Shown one piece after another: positions 5,607 through 7,075 of a DNA stretch of 7,075 nucleotides (positions are counted from its first letter, which is position 1; each line of letters begins with the position of its first letter). Below the pieces are notes generated by a model, which was not told the origin of the DNA, ran no database searches, and saw only the letters and a list, made by a program, of their open reading frames with translations. This stretch comes from DASVSE01 sp036399715 (lineage in GTDB: Bacteria; Bacteroidota; Rhodothermia; Rhodothermales; Rubricoccaceae), in NCBI GenBank assembly GCA_036399715.1, contig DASWMO010000257.1:1-7075 (forward strand), given 5' to 3'. The translations under genes were made by a program, and so were the position numbers.

Positions 5607-6863
5607 TCAGGCGGCAATCGCGAGCCCGAACTCGGGCCGGACGCGCTCGATGAAGCAGCCGTTGGAGATGAGGCGGAAGAGGCTCCGGATGCCCCGGCTC
5701 GCTGCGGGCGGCATGACACCCTTCGCGGACTCGTAGGCGTCCAGCGGCGGATCGACGCGGTCGGCGAAGCGCTTGCTGAAGGCCTGAATCGAGTCGAACC
5801 CGTCGGCCGTCGGGGTCTGGAAGCGTGCGAGGATGCGGGTGATCGGGTCGTCCGTCGCCTGGAAGCGCTGGAGGATGGTCCGGGCGGTGCCGTCGAGGTA
5901 CCCCTCGACGTCTACGTCGCGCACGAAGTCGGCGTAGGTCGGGTCGTTGCGGAGCAGGATGCCGATGCCCTCGCTCATCTCCCGCATCACGTCTCGGGCG
6001 AACCGGCGGTTTTCGGGGCAGGAGGCGATGAACACGTTGAGCTTGAAGTCCGATGCGACCTCGCGGTGCGTCTCCAGCGCCCGCAGGGCGATGAGCCAGT
6101 GGGTGCCGTTGAACTGCCAGCTCTTGATCTGCTTCTCGGCCTCCACGTGCCGGCTGAAGCCGACGCGGCTGCCCTGGCACACGCCGACGAGACTCTCGGT
6201 CTCGGGGCGCAGCTGGAGCGTGATCAGGCCGTAGTCCTCTGCGCGCACCACGACCGTGGAGTGAGCGCCGGAGCGGTTCTCCTCCAGGCCCACGCACATC
6301 CGGTCCACGAGGGCGTGTACCGGCGTCACGTGGCGGCGCGTCTCCGGCGTGATGAGGTCCTGAAGACTCTCGTCCTCGAGCACCTCGCTGGCGAGGAGCG
6401 TGTTCTCGCAGGCGACGAGATAGATCCGGCCCATCGCGTCCGGGTCGGCCTCTTTCCTCTGGCTCAGCAGGTTGAGCGCCTGAACGACGCCGCGGTAGTT
6501 CTCGACCTTGAGGACCGACGCGGTGACGATCACCGAGGTCTCCGGGCCCATGGAGGCCGTCGCCTCCAGCACGGACGCGTCCAGATCGTCCTCGCCGTAG
6601 GTGTAGAAGCCGTCGTAGCGGACGACGGCGCCGGTGGACGCGGGCTCGCCCGGCTTCTGGATGCGGTAGCTCTGCTCGGGGTGGTCGCTGAGCAGCTCGT
6701 TGCGACGGGCGGGATCGAGCGCGGTCGATCCAGTCGCGTTGGCGCCTGAGACGGCGCGGTTGAAGAGGTAGAGTTTCGAGCTCGGCGTCTGGAACCAGGG
6801 CGCGATGAGCCCGAGTCCGAGGCGGCCCGTGCCGAAGTGAAGGTGGATGAGCGTCGGAGACAT
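5607..6863 (-). CDS. Polyol-specific long-chain dehydrogenase, mannitol-1-phosphate 5-dehydrogenase-like
   Basis: This 418-residue protein belongs to the polyol-specific long-chain dehydrogenase/reductase family, which includes MtlD (fructose-6-phosphate to mannitol-1-phosphate), mannitol 2-dehydrogenase and hexuronate reductases. The Rossmann loop is HFGTGRLGLGLI (9-20), comparable to HFGAGNIGRGFI of E. coli MtlD. ACEN (151-154) and VDRM (186-189) are family markers. The catalytic triad is intact as Lys247, Asn252 and His255 in KSWQFNGTH, with the family spacing K-x4-N-x2-H. It is somewhat longer than E. coli MtlD (382). The end of the second beta strand reads LFNR (33-36), where NAD-dependent MtlD has an Asp; this suggests NADPH use. 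The HAD phosphatase follows after 3 nt. Together these point to polyol synthesis rather than PTS-linked mannitol use; no PTS or transport gene is visible. MtlD-like is the best guess, but another polyol or sugar-acid phosphate is possible. Confidence 0.85.
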   Translation of the reverse strand: MSPTLIHLHFGTGRLGLGLIAPWFQTPSSKLYLFNRAVSGANATGSTALDPARRNELLSDHPEQSYRIQKPGEPASTGAVVRYDGFYTYGEDDLDASVLEATASMGPETSVIVTASVLKVENYRGVVQALNLLSQRKEADPDAMGRIYLVACENTLLASEVLEDESLQDLITPETRRHVTPVHALVDRMCVGLEENRSGAHSTVVVRAEDYGLITLQLRPETESLVGVCQGSRVGFSRHVEAEKQIKSWQFNGTHWLIALRALETHREVASDFKLNVFIASCPENRRFARDVMREMSEGIGILLRNDPTYADFVRDVDVEGYLDGTARTILQRFQATDDPITRILARFQTPTADGFDSIQAFSKRFADRVDPPLDAYESAKGVMPPAASRGIRSLFRLISNGCFIERVRPEFGLAIAA

Positions 6864-6876
6864 GAGGGGAAGCGTG

Positions 6877-6893
6877 TGAGCGTCAGGCGCTCA
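6877..6893 (-). promoter_or_regulatory. Inverted repeat just upstream of the polyol dehydrogenase start
   Basis: TGAGCG (6877-6882) and CGCTCA (6888-6893) are perfect 6-nt arms around a 5-nt spacer, ending 13 nt before the ATG. If transcribed, the site forms a small leader hairpin that leaves the C/T-rich stretch next to the start exposed. It could equally be a repressor operator. No known regulator motif is recognised. Confidence 0.4.
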
Positions 6894-6986
6894 GGCGGCG
6901 TGCGTGTCGGACGGTGTCTGCGGTGCCCGGTTTACTGCGGGTCTTCCGTCGGAGAGATGCGCATAGATCCCTACGAGGGCGCGTGG

Positions 6987-7022
6987 GGCGGGACAGTCTG
7001 CGTGGTCCCACCGTGTCCCACC
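6987..7022. promoter_or_regulatory. Repeated GTCCCACC boxes, candidate operator of the polyol operon
   Basis: GTCCCACC occurs at 7005-7012 and again at 7015-7022. The two copies are offset by 10 bp, about one helical turn, so both would face the same side of the DNA. GGCGGGAC (6987-6994) is a 7-of-8 inverted copy of the same box. The cluster lies about 125-160 bp upstream of the dehydrogenase start, a suitable place for an activator or repressor. ATGCGCAT (6957-6964) is a further perfect palindrome in this stretch. No matching known regulator is identified. Confidence 0.35.
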
Positions 7023-7023
7023 A

Positions 7024-7048
7024 TTTTAGGGCGCCTCTCGCGCTAAAA
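7024..7048. repeat. Inverted repeat TTTTA-GCGC / GCGC-TAAAA
   Basis: Arms TTTTA (7024-7028) and TAAAA (7044-7048) enclose GCGC (7031-7034) and GCGC (7040-7043) around a CTCTC loop, with a GG bulge on one side. The mix of a GC core and A/T ends resembles a compact bidirectional intrinsic terminator for whatever lies beyond the right edge. An operator is also possible. It is the most AT-rich spot in this part of the window. Confidence 0.4.
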
Positions 7049-7075
7049 ACGCCATTCTTTCCCCCGCTCCGCGCT

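Noticed and set aside
5010..6749. 579-codon open frame on the plus strand opposite the HAD and dehydrogenase genes
   Set aside because: Its translation is low-complexity (Ala/Asp/Glu/Val/Arg-rich) with no domain. It is the antisense shadow of two genes with complete catalytic motifs, a common effect in GC-rich DNA.
6837..7046. 69-codon plus-strand open frame in the region upstream of the dehydrogenase
   Set aside because: It overlaps the dehydrogenase start, has no domain and would cover the repeat-rich regulatory stretch. No supporting start signal is seen.
7025..7054. Nine-codon minus-strand frame preceded by GGGGGAAAGA, possible leader peptide
   Set aside because: It is too short to support, has no regulatory codon pattern and lies far from the dehydrogenase start.
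6884..7074. Minus-strand frame open for about 63 codons from the right edge, ending just before the dehydrogenase
   Set aside because: It is Arg-rich with no recognisable motif, and the stretch contains non-coding-type repeats. Chance openness is expected at this GC content, although the end of a truncated gene cannot be fully excluded.

Overview
The window is a GC-rich (roughly 70% by eye) chromosomal segment from a bacterium with a Gram-negative-type envelope. No classical purine Shine-Dalgarno sequence precedes any of the seven genes. The leaders are C/T-rich instead, and a TATCTTG element upstream of the first plus-strand gene resembles the Bacteroidetes-type -7 box (TAnnTTTG). Together with the gene types, this fits a high-GC, probably marine or salt-adapted member of the Rhodothermota/Bacteroidota. 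That placement is an inference, because the window holds no marker gene such as rRNA.

Layout. (1) Bases 1-376, minus strand: the N-terminus of a membrane protein that looks like apolipoprotein N-acyltransferase (Lnt), cut by the window edge. (2) Bases 377-506: a divergent intergenic region with a candidate promoter. (3) Bases 507-4761, plus strand: a compact run of a solitary ParA-family ATPase, an M14-type zinc carboxypeptidase with a probable lipoprotein signal, a TlpA/thioredoxin-like lipoprotein and ribonuclease D. The first three are nearly contiguous (1-nt overlap, then a 5-nt gap). RNase D follows a 48-nt spacer that starts with a perfect 16-nt palindrome. (4) Bases 4762-4838: a convergent spacer with GC-rich hairpins. 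(5) Bases 4839-6863, minus strand: a two-gene operon of a mannitol-1-phosphate-dehydrogenase-like enzyme followed after 3 nt by a HAD-family phosphatase. (6) Bases 6864-7075: a non-coding upstream region with several direct and inverted repeats.

The strongest biological idea is the dehydrogenase/HAD pair. It could reduce a sugar phosphate to a polyol phosphate and then dephosphorylate it, giving a free sugar alcohol such as mannitol as a compatible solute. Acinetobacter baylyi carries these two activities in one fused MtlD protein. The plus-strand genes mix envelope functions (two predicted lipoproteins, next to a probable lipoprotein acyltransferase) with a ParA ATPase and an RNA-processing enzyme. 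I see no CRISPR array, tRNA, rRNA, insertion sequence or recognisable defence system. Apart from the operon hypothesis, the window looks like ordinary chromosome.
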